This document shows, piece after piece, positions 20,601-32,534 of a stretch of 64,000 nt of DNA. The stretch's first letter is position 1. Every line of letters begins with the position of its first letter. The translations under genes and the position numbers were made by a program. The DNA comes from Mermis nigrescens (Eukaryota > Nematoda > Enoplea > Mermithida > Mermithidae). The notes under the pieces were generated by a model. That model saw nothing but the letters and a program-made list of their open reading frames with translations. It did not search any database and was not told the origin of the DNA. The DNA lies in assembly GCA_036768485.1 (NCBI GenBank), contig JAVLUZ010000071.1, positions 1 to 64,000 on the forward strand. Direction: 5' to 3'.

Positions 20601-20865
20601 CATAGGTGGGCAGCACCAAAATTCTAAGGGGGGGGGAAGTGAAAAATTTCTGGGAGGGGGTAAAAAGTTTTTAAAGGTCAAAAATTGGTCTTAAAAATAG
20701 TTGTATGGCGAAAAAACACAATTTTTCAACGTTTCTCAGTGAGCACTATCCAATGGCATCAAAAAATTGCTAGAAAAGCAAAAAAAAATTTTCTGGGGGG
20801 GGGTATTTCAACTTCTAAGGGGTATTTCAATCTTGGGGGGTGCATAACCCCCATGCCCATGTGTG
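20601..20865 (+). mobile_element. family A MITE, copy A4
   Basis: Flanks CTTACGAT (20593-20600) and CTTATGAT (20866-20873) differ by one C-to-T at a CpG. The ends CATAGGTGGGCAGC and CATGCCCATGTGTG are intact. Confidence 0.88.
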
Positions 20866-20873
20866 CTTATGAT

Positions 20874-21326
20874 CAGTTCCTGATCATTGATTGTTGGATC
20901 AAGCGACAGTGGTGGCGGGCTGAAAACGCCACTTGCTCCAGTGGCTGCAGAGAGCAGGTCTGCCATCTTGATTGACAGCAGAGGCAGCGGTGGCAAAAAC
21001 AATGGCTTGATGCTTGGGTCGGCCACATCAGTGAGCTGCTGCTGGGGTGGCACAATCTGCTATATCAACACATTGATGCTGACATAATTCAGTGGCAACT
21101 GCTGAATGGCAGCCAGTGGCTGCATATTGTGGAACTGCCCCAAAGGGCTGCCTGGCAGAGTGGCAAGGAACAGTGGCAACCTGACAATTGAAGCTAGGCC
21201 TATTGAGGGCGAGGTCATGACAGAATTGTTCAGTTGATTGAAACTATTGAGGAGAATCATTGCAATAATAGGTGATTTCGGATTGTAATCAACTTCAACA
21301 TTCTTTAAATGTGTAATTTTGACCAA
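20874..21326 (-). pseudogene. Pro/Leu-rich minus-strand ORFs of unknown origin
   Basis: 21060-21326 (88 codons) and the frame at 20874-21053 abut with one stop between them. They read as Pro-, Gln- and Leu-rich sequence (PPQQQLTDVADPSIKPLF, ATGASGVFSPPPL). MITE A4 sits just downstream. No domain was recognised. The region lies next to the Pao relic on the same strand but does not match known Pao pol segments. Confidence 0.3.
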
Positions 21327-21414
21327 AGAAAGAATGTACTATGTTCTCAGCATTTCATTATCCCAAAATCAATTCCTAAATGTTACAGAAAAGTCTTTGA
21401 ATATTCATGGAAAT

Positions 21415-22586
21415 TTAATAAGTGCTCATACAATATGTTCCAAAGATAATCCGAAGCTTTTTGACTAGATTTCCAATATTCAAATATTTTTTTCTGAAAT
21501 TCAGAACTGGTTTTAAATCAGGATCAGAATTGCTACCCTCAGATTGCTGAGTACCACTTTTTATATGTGGCATCAACAAATCAATAGGTCTGATTACAGG
21601 AGAATTTATCTCATTTGTCTCATAAATGAGTGGATGAGAATTGAATGCAACCTCAACTTTTATTGTCTGCATAAACGACTGATAATGCTTTAATAAGCTA
21701 TGGTCAACAGATTTTTGTAAAGCATTTTTTGCTATATCATGAGTCATGCATAAAAACTGCCCTGCTAAGTAGATAATTATGGAATAAATTGCTATTTGAT
21801 CTCACTCCAAGAAGTGTATTCAAAAACTTATTTACCTTTGTTAAGTCTAGGATAAACAACTTGTAAAACTTTCTCAATTGATTTGGACTGAGTTACATTA
21901 TCAGAACTAGTTTTATCAGGTTTGCCCCTGTATGCAATGAGCTTTAACCCTACTTCTACCAACGTCTAGATCCGAGATATATACGCCTGTTTTTTGCAGT
22001 TTACTGTAAGACCAGAAGTCCTTATTTGGTGAACTTCTCAGTACCCTCTTTCTCATTGAAACACATGTTTTATGGAATAAAAGAAAAGTTACTAACCTGA
22101 ATTCCTTAAGAAAAGCTTCATTTCTTGATTTACAACATGTATTACGTGTGTTGCAAATCGCATTTTGAACACTTTTTCGAATGTTTGAATGCAATTCTTT
22201 CAATAGGTTTTTAGTTTCGAGCAAATTTTATAACATTTTTGAAATCCTCGTATCCTCGGCTACCAAAAACATGTATTTTTATTGAAATTTGCTACCTCCC
22301 TGGAGACTAGATCTTCGATCTAGACGTTGGTAGTACTAGGGTGCGTTACCCCTTGGTAACAGGAGGGTTAATCAATTCAAAAATGAAATAATTTGAATAT
22401 TATCAACAATCTGAATTGCTTTCATTACCAAAGAGATGAATAAACAAATAAAAAATTCTCCTTACTCCTGTTATTTGAATATTTATAGGGTCCTAAATGA
22501 TCTAAACTCACACATTGAAATGATGATGACTTTGTCACTTGCTCCTTTGGATAAAGTGCAAATTCTGAATGATTATAAGGTTTGAC
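21415..22586 (-). pseudogene. Pao/BEL retrotransposon integrase relic
   Basis: 22487-22586 on the minus strand reads KSSSFQCVSLDHLGP, the Pao/BEL integrase segment that holds the first catalytic Asp (usually G-x-D-Y-x-G-P). 21415-21747 reads IKVEVAFNSHPLIYE, VIRPIDLLMPHIKSG and then a tail ending RIIFGTYCMSTY, the conserved C-terminal integrase region of Pao elements (N-S/T-R-P-L, I-R-P-x-D/H-F). The two parts are separated by a piggyBac-like MITE (21948-22367). 22716-22916 on the same strand may be the upstream RNase H-to-integrase link. No LTRs were identified. The -IRPID- form is like nematode Pao elements. Confidence 0.7.
21948..22367. mobile_element. piggyBac-like MITE (TTAA target)
   Basis: It is flanked by TTAA at 21944-21947 and 22368-22371, with ends beginning CCCT on both sides (CCCTACTTCTACC; inverse right end CCCTCCTGTTACC). 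A shared inner block CTACCAACGTCTAGATC is inverted at 21957 and 22317. TTAA targets with CCCT ends are the mark of piggyBac elements. It is 420 bp and non-coding. The minus-strand ORF at 21916-22224 lies mostly inside it and is not a gene. Confidence 0.8.
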
Positions 22587-23228
22587 TTAAAAATTTCTGC
22601 AAGTAAGCACTTTTGTAGAATTTGTTTAACAGTTACTCCCTTGGAGAATTCACAATTCCTATCTCGCAGCCAATGAAGTATAAGCAAATTGAGGATGCTC
22701 CAGTTATTTGTTTTTTCATTGCAATAAGTGTAGTTGAATGATCTTTTGAAGGATGCAAAGTAGGATATTTTGCATTAAATCAAAATAAAGAACCTTAAGA
22801 TGACTAAAACATAAAATTTCATTATTGTCCGCTTGTATGTTTAAGTCCTTTGGATGCTTATTTTCAGACAAGTTTAGAATATTTGCCAAATGCCTTTTTT
22901 GACATTCTTCAATCAATATTCTTTATATTATGTCCAGCTCTTAGAGCTCTATCATTCCTCAAAATTTTCCAAATAATCAATCCCTCGCTCTCTCTCCGAT
23001 AGGCATTGTTTTTAATTTTATAAATTGTTTTTGGCATTTTAAGTTCAAAAATTGATGAATATCAGAATTTAAAATTTAATCTGTAATCTTGATTGAAATT
23101 ATAGTCATATGCATCTGCGCTATTTCAAAGAAACAGCAGAGTATTTATTTGTCTCTAAATCTTTTATATTATAATTATATTTAGGCCAAGCATTAGTAGT
23201 TAAATGCAACCATTCAGGACCATGCCAC
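22587..23228. other. decayed sequence beside the Pao relic
   Basis: The minus-strand ORF 22716-22916 is possibly Pao-derived. Otherwise AT-rich sequence with no recognisable feature. Confidence 0.3.
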
Positions 23229-23462
23229 CATAGATAGGCGACATTAAAGTTTTCAGAAGAGGTGCAAGATTTTTGGAGAGGGTAAAAATTGCCTAAATAA
23301 GGTGTTATTCAAAAACACCATTACTCAACATATCTCATCATGCAACATCCATTGGCATCAGCAAATTTCGAGAAAGTTAAAAAAATTTTCAAAAATCAAA
23401 TTTCGGGCGTTATTTTGCTTTCTGGGTTGTGCGATTCCCCAAACCTCCTATGCCCAGGTGTG
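23229..23462 (+). mobile_element. family A MITE, copy A5 (diverged)
   Basis: The flanks are CATGCCAC (23221-23228) and TATGCCAC (23463-23470), 7 of 8 identical. Internal sequence is clearly older than other copies (many substitutions) but keeps TCCATTGGCATCA and the terminal TGCCCAGGTGTG. Confidence 0.8.
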
Positions 23463-23539
23463 TATGCCACCATTTTTAACAATTAAATTTACTTCAGGTT
23501 GTTGTGCATATGGCTGAAATCTGCTTTAGAAGTAACTGC

Positions 23540-23860
23540 TAACAATATTGTCAATATTACTGACTGTTTTTCCAGTCTACAAGTGCCCAATTTTCAATTA
23601 GCAATATTTCTGATATTGCAGACCATAGTCGGCAATATTTCCAACTTATTGGCAACATTGGCAATGTTGCCAATTTTTATCAGGGATATTAGCAACATTG
23701 CTAACTTTTGTTGGCAATATTAGCAATTTTACCAACTTTTGTTGCTAATATTGGCAATGTTTCTAACTTATGCTGGTGATATGGGTGATGTTGACGTTGC
23801 CAATTTTTGTTGGCAATATTGGCAATATTGCTAATTTTAGTTGGAAATAATGCCAACTCA
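23540..23860 (+). repeat. GGCAATATT minisatellite, about 31-bp unit
   Basis: Units of the type TTTTGTTGGCAATATTAGC with GCTAAC/CCAAC joints repeat from about 23.6 kb (starts near 23707, 23738, 23769, 23806). A second block of the same repeat lies at 24920-25110. Confidence 0.75.
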
Positions 23861-24919
23861 ATTGGGGTAAAGGATCCATTTCTATTTTTCTGCAATATTG
23901 CTAACAATTCATGTACAAAGTACACAGAGGTACAAGAACATAGGCAAGCCACATACAAATGCATTAACAAACTTAGTATACACATGCAGTAGATAGATAT
24001 GTACATATATCACAACTTATTTTTGGGGACATTGTGTATTTTACATAGCTTGAATCCAGGAAAAGGAGTGAGCCTGAGCTACACATTATTCTCAAGTATT
24101 GTTTTGTCCTGTGGAGATTGTTGAAAACTCACATTCTGATCACTAATAGAAAATATTTACTTTCTATCATAATATTTGATACTTGGGAAAAGTTTTTATT
24201 TTTTATCTGTCTTCTTTGTGGTTCACAAGGAATGTCAACTTCCTTTGATGAACAATCAAGTGAACTAGTGCATGATTATCCCATTTATGGCATTATAGAG
24301 TTGCGGACTATGAAGACAGAAAAGAAGAAGAATTTAAGGACCAAAATTGTGCACCAATTGTCATCTGATGATCAGAACTCTTTTTATATAAGCCATTGTC
24401 ACTTGTCACAGACATGCACAGCATGGGAATTCAAGGGGTAGGGTGAAATCTTCAAGTGTTTTTTAGATTCAACATTTCTAACTATGCTCCATCTTTTTAG
24501 AGTATAAAAATTGCAAATTCTTCAGAAGGGTGAAAAAATTTCCTGGGGGGAGGGTGAAACCCCCAGCCCTTCTTAAGATTGTATATGATTGCCACCCATT
24601 TCTTTGCATAGAATTGATAATTCTTCCTCATATTGAATATTTTCTTAGGTATGTAAGTTTATGTCATGGCTCCTTCTGTAATAAATTTTTTATAATATTT
24701 ATGCATTTCTAATACGACCTTTCTTATCTACTTTTTGCAGGAAAAATGTGCAAGAAATGGTCGGATACCTTGAAAACTTATTTTAGCCAGGAGAAGCAAT
24801 TTTCAAATAAGTAAATAAACCTGCAATACCCCACACAGCTGCTCACTATCCAATTTCTCATCAAAGTGGTAAATATTTTGAGTGTTTTGCTTTATAACAT
24901 AAGGCTATTTGAAATATCC
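23861..24919. other. spacer between two blocks of the same minisatellite
   Basis: A 107-codon plus-strand frame (24118-24441) reads partly protein-like (SSELVHDYPIYGIIELRTMK) but has no domain or clear start. Otherwise AT-rich unique-looking sequence. Confidence 0.3.
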
Positions 24920-25110
24920 CTGCCCGCGATCTTGGCAATATTGCTGATTTTTGTCTGCAATGTGAGCAATATTGGTGATTTTGCCAATAAAAGTCGGCAA
25001 TACTGGCAACATTGTTCCACAATATTAGCAATGTCCCTGCCAAATGTTGGCAATATTAGCAATGTCACCACCAAGAAATTTGGTGATATTGCCTACATTT
25101 ACTTCTGCAT
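24920..25110 (+). repeat. GGCAATATT minisatellite, second block
   Basis: Words GGCAATATTGCTGATTTT, GCAATATTGGTGATTTT and GTTGGCAATATTAGCAATG repeat with the same unit as 23540-23860. Confidence 0.7.
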
Positions 25111-25336
25111 TGCATTTAAGTCTGCTGGATTTTCTTCACTTTTACATGTTTGAGTGCTTTACATGTAATACTTTTTTACCTTTGATATGTATGACAAGTC
25201 GTTGGTCATATCAGACTTACAAATATGCAATGACTGTTTAAAGTTTATGGTGAAGAGTGTGGATGATTTGTTTTTTAAATGTACTTTGTGAATTGAAAAT
25301 AATGAATCTGACCTAACAATCTTTTATACTCATTAC

Positions 25337-25593
25337 CACACCTGAGCATGGGGGGTATGCATCCCCAAAGAAACCAAAATACGCCCCCACTGGAATCAAA
25401 ATAACACCCCCCCTTGAAATCAATTTTTAAGAATTGTTTCCATTTTTTGCAATTTTTTGATGCCAATGGATAGTGTTCTATGAGAAATTTCAAAAAATGG
25501 TGTTTTTTGCCATACCACTAGTTTTAGGGCCATTTTTTGACCTTCAAAAAATCTTGCACTCTCCTCCCAGAATTTTCTTGCTGCCCATGTGTG
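25337..25593 (-). mobile_element. family A MITE, copy A6
   Basis: Flanks CTCATTAC (25329-25336) and CTCACTAC (25594-25601), 7 of 8. The plus strand runs CACACCTGAGCATG to GCTGCCCATGTGTG. Confidence 0.88.
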
Positions 25594-25601
25594 CTCACTA
25601 C

Positions 25602-26000
25602 TTGTGAACTTTTCTTGGAGGAAAGTATGAATTATGCAGATGTGTGTTATTTATGCCACATGAGTTGCTAAATCTGCTTTTTAAACAAACTTCTAGTGAT
25701 TAGCTTGTCATTGTAATGCATGCAAGTATAATTTACATGCAAATGCTTAAATTTTGTCATTAGGTCAGATTTACAAATTTACTATCTTTACTAAATGTGT
25801 ATTGCATTAGTTAACAAGCAGTGATAATTCTATGTAAATCTATACTGTGTCTTTAGACCACATTGTGCATGCATTTGCACAATATCAGTTACTGGCTGTT
25901 TTCAGGTTGCACCAATCTATCCCTGTCTAGTGGTTATTTATTATATTAGATAGGACTTTATGATAATTTTTTATTATATGGTATAAGGAATCCTACATGA
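25602..26000. other. AT-rich spacer before the LINE
   Basis: No gene or repeat recognised. Confidence 0.3.
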
Positions 26001-26003
26001 TAA

Positions 26004-26603
26004 GAGAAGGGGCAGCACTCGTTTTATAGTTCCGGAAATTGGTTGCCCTCTAGCCAATACACACCAATGGATGGTCATGGACTACAAGGCGTTGGAATTG
26101 CCTTATTGAACAGAGCTGCCAAAGCGCTTCTGGAGTGGAAGCCCATAAACAACCAAATCGCCGTTATTAGATTAGCAGCCAAGCCCTTTAACATCACTAT
26201 TGTGGCAACCTATGCACCAACTAATGCAGCAACTCCTGATATAGCGGACAACTTTTATAGCCAACTTGAAGAGGCGATAGACAAAATTCCTGGCAATGAT
26301 TACCTAGTTGTTGCGGGCGACTTTAATGCTCAGCTTGGCCCTGCAATTGCAGACCGAAAGGAAGCAGGGAAAAACACCTTGGGCACCTTGTGTGCCAATG
26401 GCCACCGCTTACTTCATTTTGCTGCTACCTACAGTTTAGTTATCACTAACACCCTTTTTAACCACAAGGCACAGCACCTACAAACCTGGTTGAGCCCTGA
26501 TGGAAAACACCGCACCCAAATTGACCATATCTTAGTCCGTAAAAAATGGCAGTCATCACTTATCAACAAGTCGAGCCTACTGGGGTATTCATGTTGTAAC
26601 TGA
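26004..26603 (+). pseudogene. LINE apurinic-like endonuclease (C-terminal two-thirds)
   Basis: The frame reads GVGIALLNRAAKALLEWKP, then TIVATYAPTNAATP, the catalytic-core block VVAGDFNAQLG (Asp and Asn of the EEP fold), LVITNTLF and finally RTQIDHILVRKKW, which holds the Asp-His pair of the active site. These are the conserved steps of the exonuclease-endonuclease-phosphatase fold that nicks target DNA in LINEs. The first strands with the N-terminal Asn and Glu are absent. The frame ends at a TAA or frameshift near 26600, and coding continues in another frame at 26617. Confidence 0.85.
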
Positions 26604-26616
26604 CCACCCCCTTTTA

Positions 26617-28221
26617 ATGGCCAGGATTAGACTAAGGCTATCGATAGAGAAAAGGCCTAAGCCCATCAAGCAATTTGATACTGCTGACCCATCAAGCGAT
26701 TTGATACCTAAGCCCATCAAGCAATTTGATAATAAAACCCTTGCTGAGAATTGTGCTACATTCTGTCAAACATTCAACAATAACATAAACGCCTGTGAAC
26801 CTGAGAACACTGTTGAAGGCAGGTGGAAGCACCTCAAAACTGCCTTGCACAATGCGGCACAAAATACCGTGGGGTACGTTAAGAAAAACAAGCAAGGTTG
26901 GATAACTGAAGATACATTGAGCGCATCCAAAGCCAGGCAAACCGCGCTAAATAACCACAATTTTCCACTCGCAAAAGATCTTGCAAAAAAAGTGAAAACT
27001 CTTGCAAGAACGGACAGGGAAAACTACTGGAACAAATGTGCATTCAAACTCGAGGCTGCGCAAAACAGGGGTGACTCTAGATTGGTTTTCCGACTAGTTA
27101 ATTCAATATCAAAGAAATTTAAACCGCCCGTTAGCAGCTCTATCAAAAATAACCAAGGCATAGCCGTCTCAAAAAAGGAGGACCTTATGGGCTGTTGGAC
27201 TGATTATTTCTGTGGTTTATTAAACCGGCCTTGCCCTGCAGCAGTTTGAGCTAACACAGGCAGCTTGCCTGCACGGATAAACAACTTAATTTCTAGCGAA
27301 CCTCCCAGAATTGACGAAATTCAATCAGCAATTAAAAGTCTCAGGAACAATAAATTGCCTGGCACAGATGAGCTCCCACTTGAGTTCTTCAAGTTGAATG
27401 ACCCAACTATTATAGATTGCCTGCATGAGCTGTTAGATCGGATATGGATAGAGGAGAAAATACCACAAGACTGGCAAAGGTGACAAAAGTAACTGCGCCA
27501 ATTACCGCGGTATTTCATTACTCAACATTGCTTACAAAATTATGGAAAAAATCATATTACGCCAAATTGGTCCTCACTGTGATGCTCAAACCAGGGAAAA
27601 CCAAGCTGGATTCCGGCCTGGTCGCGGTTGTATTGACCAAATCTTTTCCACCAGACAGATACTTGAACAACGCACAAATTCCAGCAACCCACCATCATGA
27701 CATTCCTGGACTTTACAGCAGCCTTTGATAGCGTACACAGAGATTCCATATGGGAGCTCCTAACAGATATTGGAATTCCTGAAAAACTAGTTTGCTTATC
27801 CTCAATCATGTACACTAATACCCAAAGCCTGGTCCGTGTCTACAGGGAAATGAGCAAAACCTTCAACATTGCCAGCGGAGTGCAACAGGGCAGTATCCTA
27901 TCCCCGTGCCTCTTCAATATTTGCATAGACGCAATACTTCATAGAGCATTGGATAATAAACCAGGAGGCATCTGTCTACACCCGTAACAAACGCCTTTGA
28001 CGGACCTCACCTTTGCGGACAATGTAACCCTATTTGCTGAAACAGCGGCCAATATGCAAACCATGATCGACCGAGTGGGGGAAGAAGCCGCCCAACTAGG
28101 TCTAAAACTGAGCCCAACAAAATCCAAACTTATTGCGTATGACCCAGATCCGGACCAACACCTACCTGTGCTGACAATCGGCCCTGATGCAATCAAAGGG
28201 GTCTATTCTTTGCCTACCTAG
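26617..28221 (+). pseudogene. LINE reverse transcriptase, FADD changed to FADN
   Basis: Segments in order: linker 26617-27249 ending in an in-frame TGA; RT entry 27265-27483 (RNNKLPGTDELPLEFF, WIEEKIPQDW); a frame-shifted block 27484-27690 with NYRGISLLN and NQAGFRPGRG; palm 27697-27987 with motif A FLDFTAAFDSVHRDSIW and motif B GVQQGSILSPCLFN; then a TAA and 27997-28221 with FADNVTLF at 28012-28035. Active LINEs have F/Y-A-D-D here, so the second metal-binding Asp is Asn. At least two stops and two frame changes are present. Confidence 0.9.
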
Positions 28222-28843
28222 GTAGCCTAATGACTGCAAACGGCGACGCTTCCAACAAGACTGACAGCCGTATATGAAAGGCACTAATTGCATTCCTGGG
28301 CCTAAAATGTCTGTGGAATCACAAGGACGTTCAAAATAAAACCAAAGGACGAGTCTACTGTGCAACGGTACGTGCTACGTTACTATATGGAAGTGAAACG
28401 TGGAATATCAAAAGAGCGGACCTCAAAAAATTGGAAACTTTTGACCATTGTTGCCTACGCTCGATCACAAAAATTTGCCTTAAGGATAGAACTACAAATG
28501 AGGAAATTTGTAGAAGATGCAAAATCGCGCTACCACTTTTGCAGCTAATCACTAAACGCCGTTGGACTTGGCTTGGGCATGTTCTCGGGATGTTGGAAGG
28601 CAGGCTACCACAAAAAGACTTCCTATGCACAAACGACCCGCATTGGAAACGGCCCCGTGGAGGTGTATTAACGACTACCAAGCGCTATTTCCAAAAAGCT
28701 GCGGAACACTTCATCAGGAAACCATTCAACCTGAGCCGCAAAGCTTATAATAATACATGGATGGAACACCTCCAAACACTAGCAGACAACCGGAAGCAAT
28801 GGATTCAAATCACTCATGAAGCGACTAATATCCAGCATGGATG
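28222..28843 (+). pseudogene. LINE C-terminal region
   Basis: 28431-28844 reads KRRWTWLGHVLGM, RPRGGVLTTTKRY and HLQTLADNRKQW before the stop. W-x-GH-V-x-R/G-M and the R-GRP-like block are the standard C-terminal tail of RTE and related LINEs. Earlier residues (about 28222-28430) are in other frames. Confidence 0.8.
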
Positions 28844-28874
28844 ATCAACGTCGACAAGTAACAAGTAACAAGTA

Positions 28875-30674
28875 ATACACATATCATCACTGTTTTAGTC
28901 CTATCAGTAAAAAATTGACTACCCAAAATGGATACTGGAGGAGTTGAAACAAATGGTAAAATCAGCTTCAAATTTTTTCTTTGAATAGGGATTTAAGGGC
29001 ATTGTCTATTTCTCTTGTGTGTGCAGTTGGATTCCTATCAAAAACTTTTAAGTAAGCAAATAGATTATTTATTTTGATTTTCAATGAATGAATTTTTGAA
29101 TTTTTAACAGCAAAAGTAGGGGAACTAGCACCCAAAAGTGCTCTAATGAAACAAAAGGGACAAATAGACTTGGCTTTAGCTAGAAATATACTTTGGATTG
29201 TGGATTATTAAGGGTGTTGGAGGACATAATATGGAAATAACTACTTATGTATATGCCTAGGAGAACAATATGTATTAAATATCAGACTTTATCCAAGCAA
29301 CGCCAAAAATGTAAGTATATCCTGTCGCCTGCAGATTGAAATAATCTAGATTAAGTAAACTAGCAGCATCTTTGCAAGCCAATTAAATGAAATAACAAAG
29401 ATCAATGCATTCAATACAATTAAAGAAATTTTGGTTTGAAGCAGTAGGAAACTTATAAGCATGCGTGAAAGATACTATATGTAGCTAAAATTGCCTGCCC
29501 GCAACAATTTGTAGCACTGACCAATTGATGGCAGGTTTGCTTGTTGTAATGCTCATGATAACAAAATAAAACGCCTTCATCAGATCTGCAGTTAGTTTCA
29601 TATTAATCACAATAATAAGCAAGTCAGCATTGCAACTTGCAAGCAATTTGTAAAATGTAAACATTAGATTATTTTAGCATTTAAAATCATCTAAAAAGGT
29701 TACACTTTTACATAGGCTGCAGAATATACTTTGATTTCTTGCATTACTCACAGAAAGTCTGATTTTTAGCAGATTCTGTTACATTACTTATATACATTAA
29801 TACCTTTTTCCTAGTCTTTTCCTTCTAAATCCTCAATAATCCTCAATCCCAAGTAGATTTGTCTTTTTTGTTCAATCAGAGCATTTTTCTTTCCCTACTG
29901 CCCTACTTTCAATTAGCACAATTTGAGTAAATCAGTTAGTAAAGACATGTCACAATGGATTGCAAATAGCAATGCTTAGCTACTACAATAATAATTAGTT
30001 CTGGTAGCTGATGCAGATATTTCTCATAAGGCAACACATCATGATTAAAGAATTATTCAATTGGTGTCAATCCAAATAAGTAAAGATTACAAAGCCTTAA
30101 TGATGAACATCAGGTCACAAAACAAAATTGCTTATGAAAGAAGTGGTGCACAAAACACTAGCAGTGTAGCAATGCATTGTCAAACTAGTGGGCAAAAATA
30201 GCATATCACAAACAAATTAGAATGTGCATCCTACCACAGGCCAGAATTAATTGTAACAAACAAACACAGAAAGTGGGCCAACCAATGAGCTGAACAGCAT
30301 ATCCTGAATTCAAAGCAATAATAATTATGTGTTAAGCGTGCACAATGATAGAAAATGTTCTAGTTTTGATTTGCATAAAAACAGGATGGGCAAGACTAAT
30401 GTCTTTATACAGTTAAGAACACATGGCTTCTATGATACAATTGTTGACAAACGGACATTCATATTTGTATGAGAGTAGATAGATGATAAAATTGTATAGG
30501 TTATGATGATTACATTGCTATGAAGCTAAATAATGTAAATTACAGCTTAACACAGTATGATAATGATTAATACAATAATATTAGTAGAAAGATGACTATA
30601 CAGAGAACATTTTCAAAAAAAAATCAAGCTTCTGCAGTGCACTAAAACTCATTTTTAGTGCAAACCATATATAA
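28875..30674. other. gene-free stretch with a family C inverted-repeat module
   Basis: 29110-29370 and 29710-29900 are inverted relatives of each other. They are the same module as 5053-5242/6903-7080 (word TTTGTTCAATCAGAGCATTT and its inverse). The rest is AT-rich and unassigned. Confidence 0.55.
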
Positions 30675-30837
30675 CATGTGTCCAGCAAGAAAATTCTGGG
30701 AGGTGCAAGATTTCACAAAGATAAAAAATTGTCTTAAAAATGGTGGTATGGCAAAAAAAAACATCATTTTTTGACATTTCACATTCAGCACTATCCATTG
30801 GAATCAAAAAATTGCTAGAAAAAAACAAAAAAATTCT
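30675..30837 (+). mobile_element. family A MITE, copy A7 (3'-truncated)
   Basis: It contains the 5' end (CCAGCAAGAAAATTCTGGG) and core (CACTATCCATTGGAATCA) but stops where the terminal GGGG-rich part should begin. It joins family C sequence. Confidence 0.8.
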
Positions 30838-31642
30838 TGTGATATATAACTACAAGGTGTAAAGATAACCTACAACCAGATTTGTAATCCTGACCTAACA
30901 AAGCACATTTGGATAAAAAACTATATTTTGCAACACTCTGAAAGTAAAATAGATTTGTAGTGTAAACTATAGCTTAGCAATAAATGAAAAGTGCAAACTT
31001 TACACAACTTCTGGGTGCAGAGTGAACTTATAGTCAGATTTGTAATCCTTAATTTGCATAAAATATTCAAAGAATTAAGCTTTTGCAGAGCTCTAGAACT
31101 AAAATTAATTTGCACTGCAAACATTACACACTTACAGAGTAAGTCGGATTTGTAATTTTGATATTACTGTGCTAATATGATCAATATCTATGAAGAAATT
31201 AAGTCAACAATTGCCTGAAGGCAAATCCATACAAGATAAAAACCATTTCACCCCACTGTCAAATGTAAACAAATGCATGCAACTGGCATATCACTTTTAA
31301 TTTCTGGGTCATTTTTAGACTTGCAATCATGTCCAGACTCATAACTAGAGACGTTGGCAGAAAAAAACAAGACAAGCATGTTTTAACTATTAAAATACAT
31401 AAATAAAAAGCTCTGCAAATCCAGCAGCCACTAAATGAAGATTAAAGCAAAATGAATAATCCAGGAAAGAAAGAATTAAGTGATAGGGATTGCCCATCTA
31501 AGTTCTGGATCTTTTGAAAAGTAATAGATTTAGTCATGATATGGTCTATCAATAATAGCTGAAATAAATTTATTAGTTGTTATTTTAATCAAGTAAAACT
31601 AATTTTGGTTTTGCAACAAGAACTGTATGCATAAGTGCTGAG
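30838..31642. repeat. family C remnant with 110-160 bp tandem words
   Basis: CCAGATTTGTAATCC (30872), GTCAGATTTGTAATCC (31032) and GTCGGATTTGTAATTT (31143) mark decayed units like those at 62640-63260. A block at 31166-31290 also matches 7535-7640. Confidence 0.6.
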
Positions 31643-31880
31643 CATTGGTGGCAGCACAAAAATATAAGTATGTGTGCATGTTGTTTTCAAAGGTAGAAAA
31701 ATGGTCTCAAAAATTTTGATATGGCCAAAATAACACAATTTTTCAGCGTTTCTCATCAAATACAATCTATTGGCACCAGAAAATTGCAGAAAAATTTCCA
31801 AAATTGAATTCTGGGGAAATGACATTTCGATTGGGGGGGGGTTGGCCTTGTTGGAAATGCATACCCCTACTCCAAAATCT
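31643..31880 (+). mobile_element. family A MITE, copy A8 (diverged)
   Basis: It keeps TTTCAGCGTTTCTCATCAA, the CTATTGGCACCAGAAAATTG core and a G-run before GCATACCCCTACTCC. The terminal repeat is degraded and the target duplication is not readable. Confidence 0.75.
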
Positions 31881-32534
31881 GGTGCTATGTCATCACAAAA
31901 GTCTATTGTTCAAGCTTTTTTCTATTGTGTAGCACAGATGACTGGTGCAGCATCCTGAGCTACACAGTGGTTAGTTTGTCAATTGTACAATGTGCACAAC
32001 TTGGAAACAACGAATTGATTACCTCCAAACAAAATGTTGCGTAACATACATTAATGTTTATGATGCAGGTAAATTAATGTATAGCTGATGGTTTGCACAT
32101 ATGAGCTTCTAGTGATAAATAAGCATCACAATGTGCATGTTTGCCTCACAAGGATGCTCATCATAAGTAGAGCGTTAGTGCATATCCACAATATAATTAG
32201 CCATCTTTTTTTCTTATGCTCATCAAAGTGTGGTGCCTATTTTATATACACCCCCTAATAAGAAAAATTGCACATTTCTGTATTGCACAATCTTTTAAAA
32301 GATAGATCATGAAAAATCTGCTGCCTGTATTTCTTTGTTTGTTTACTTTTAATTTGACACTAAAACCACCCAAACTCTATATTTTGTATTGCTTACTTGA
32401 AGCTGCAATTATCAGAATGAATGTATCTGCTTCTGGTAGCTACAAACAATTCTGTAAAAGGGTCATGTTCTAGTTTATCTAAGTTTTTTTGCTATAGCTG
32501 CTTTTTTTAAATAAATATCTAAAAAATGCTAAAG
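31881..32534. other. unassigned AT-rich sequence
   Basis: No gene or clear repeat seen. Confidence 0.3.

Larger units (their letters stand above)
26000..28880 (+). mobile_element. RTE-like non-LTR retrotransposon, 5'-truncated and dead
   Basis: Endonuclease, reverse transcriptase and a typical C-terminal tail follow in order on the plus strand. They are broken by several frameshifts and stops. The N-terminal third of the endonuclease is missing, consistent with 5' truncation on insertion. The 3' end is three copies of ACAAGTA (28854-28874), a short tandem tail as in RTE-clade LINEs rather than poly-A. Clade assignment rests on motif style and this tail. Confidence 0.85.

Noticed and set aside
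21916..22224. 102-codon minus-strand frame
   Set aside because: It lies across and mostly inside the piggyBac-like MITE.
26692..28681. Several minus-strand frames across the LINE
   Set aside because: Shadows of the endonuclease and RT coding on the plus strand.
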